Below, piece after piece: positions 63,860 to 64,000 of a stretch of DNA of 64,000 nucleotides. The notes below the pieces were generated by a model. It did no database searches. It was not told the origin of the DNA and saw only the letters and a list, made by a program, of their open reading frames with translations. Positions within the stretch are counted from its first letter, which is position 1; every line of letters starts with the position of its first letter. The position numbers and the translations under genes are program-made. Origin of the DNA: Leptobrachium leishanense (Eukaryota > Chordata > Amphibia > Anura > Megophryidae). The stretch is from the NCBI GenBank assembly GCA_009667805.1, contig CM019063.1, forward strand, positions 86,207,877 to 86,271,876, in the 5' to 3' direction.

Positions 63860-64000
63860 AGATCGTCAAAGTGGCCATTGCGAATTCTACCGAACTGTAA
63901 CGAAAACAAAAAAAAAATGGTATTCACCTATTGTCCTAAAAGGTGTTTAAGCAAATAAAAATGTATTAAAATGTATCTAAATAATAAAAAAGGTACTTTA

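Overview
This is vertebrate nuclear DNA with no complete host gene that I can recognise. It is a thick, multiply nested deposit of transposable elements. The mixture (L1, CR1, L2-like LINEs, Tc1/mariner, hAT, PIF/Harbinger-like and TTAA-type DNA transposons, many solo LTRs and a tRNA-headed SINE), together with AT-rich unique DNA and broken transposon ORFs, fits an amphibian, most likely a frog. That assignment is inference from repeat style, not from a host gene. Most of the long open frames come from tandem arrays or antisense strands of transposons and are not genes.

Layout. 0-2 kb: the 5' part of an L1 (intact ORF1p, minus strand) abuts a PIF/Harbinger-like element that carries an L2 3' end. 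2-9.8 kb: a Tc1 fragment, a CR1 3' end, a solo LTR (target-site duplication, TSD, CATAT) and a pogo/Tigger-like MITE with a palindromic MITE inside it. 9.8-12.5 kb: a solo LTR split by a hAT element that carries a 39-bp minisatellite and a 420-bp palindrome. 13-25 kb: several ~0.9-kb copies and halves of one unclassified inverted-repeat family ('family X', ends CAGGGTTATTC), an L2 fragment, a MITE, a minus-strand solo LTR (TSD CCAGG) and a near-perfect hairpin. 25.7-29.9 kb: a solo LTR (TSD TGCGT) split by a 3.4-kb foldback element with 1-kb inverted arms and a 15-bp TSD. 30-35 kb: another LTR and a 5'-truncated LINE split by a PIF-like MITE and a minisatellite-bearing hAT. 35-38 kb: a TA-flanked MITE, one unexplained small membrane-protein-like ORF, a 50-bp tandem repeat and a long hairpin. 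38-41.3 kb: a second foldback element (12-bp TSD) holding a hAT, which in turn holds a PIF-like MITE and duplicated satellite DNA. 42-46.7 kb: a PIF-like MITE, a third inverted-arm element hosting a TTAA-flanked transposon, a tRNA-headed SINE and an L2-like fragment. 46.9-48.1 kb: a Tc1 transposon with a frameshifted DD34E transposase. 49.3-51.7 kb: a hAT with two minisatellites. 54.4-61.3 kb: a long degenerate LINE (ORF1 with esterase-like domain, endonuclease, reverse transcriptase) split by two solo LTRs. 62.3-63.9 kb: a solo LTR and a TA-rich MITE.

There is no pathway here. What the parts do together is record an insertion history. Exact target-site duplications let about 15 insertions be delimited to the base: eight 5-bp TG...CA LTR-type (one of them imperfect and one with a weak 5' end), five 8-bp hAT-type, two or more 3-bp PIF-type, TA and TTAA types, and two unusual 12-15-bp duplications around foldback elements. 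Three themes stand out: hAT elements that each carry a minisatellite; foldback elements with LINE-like TSDs; and a short 'GAGGAAG - small hairpin - GAAACGCG' module that recurs in unrelated repeats.
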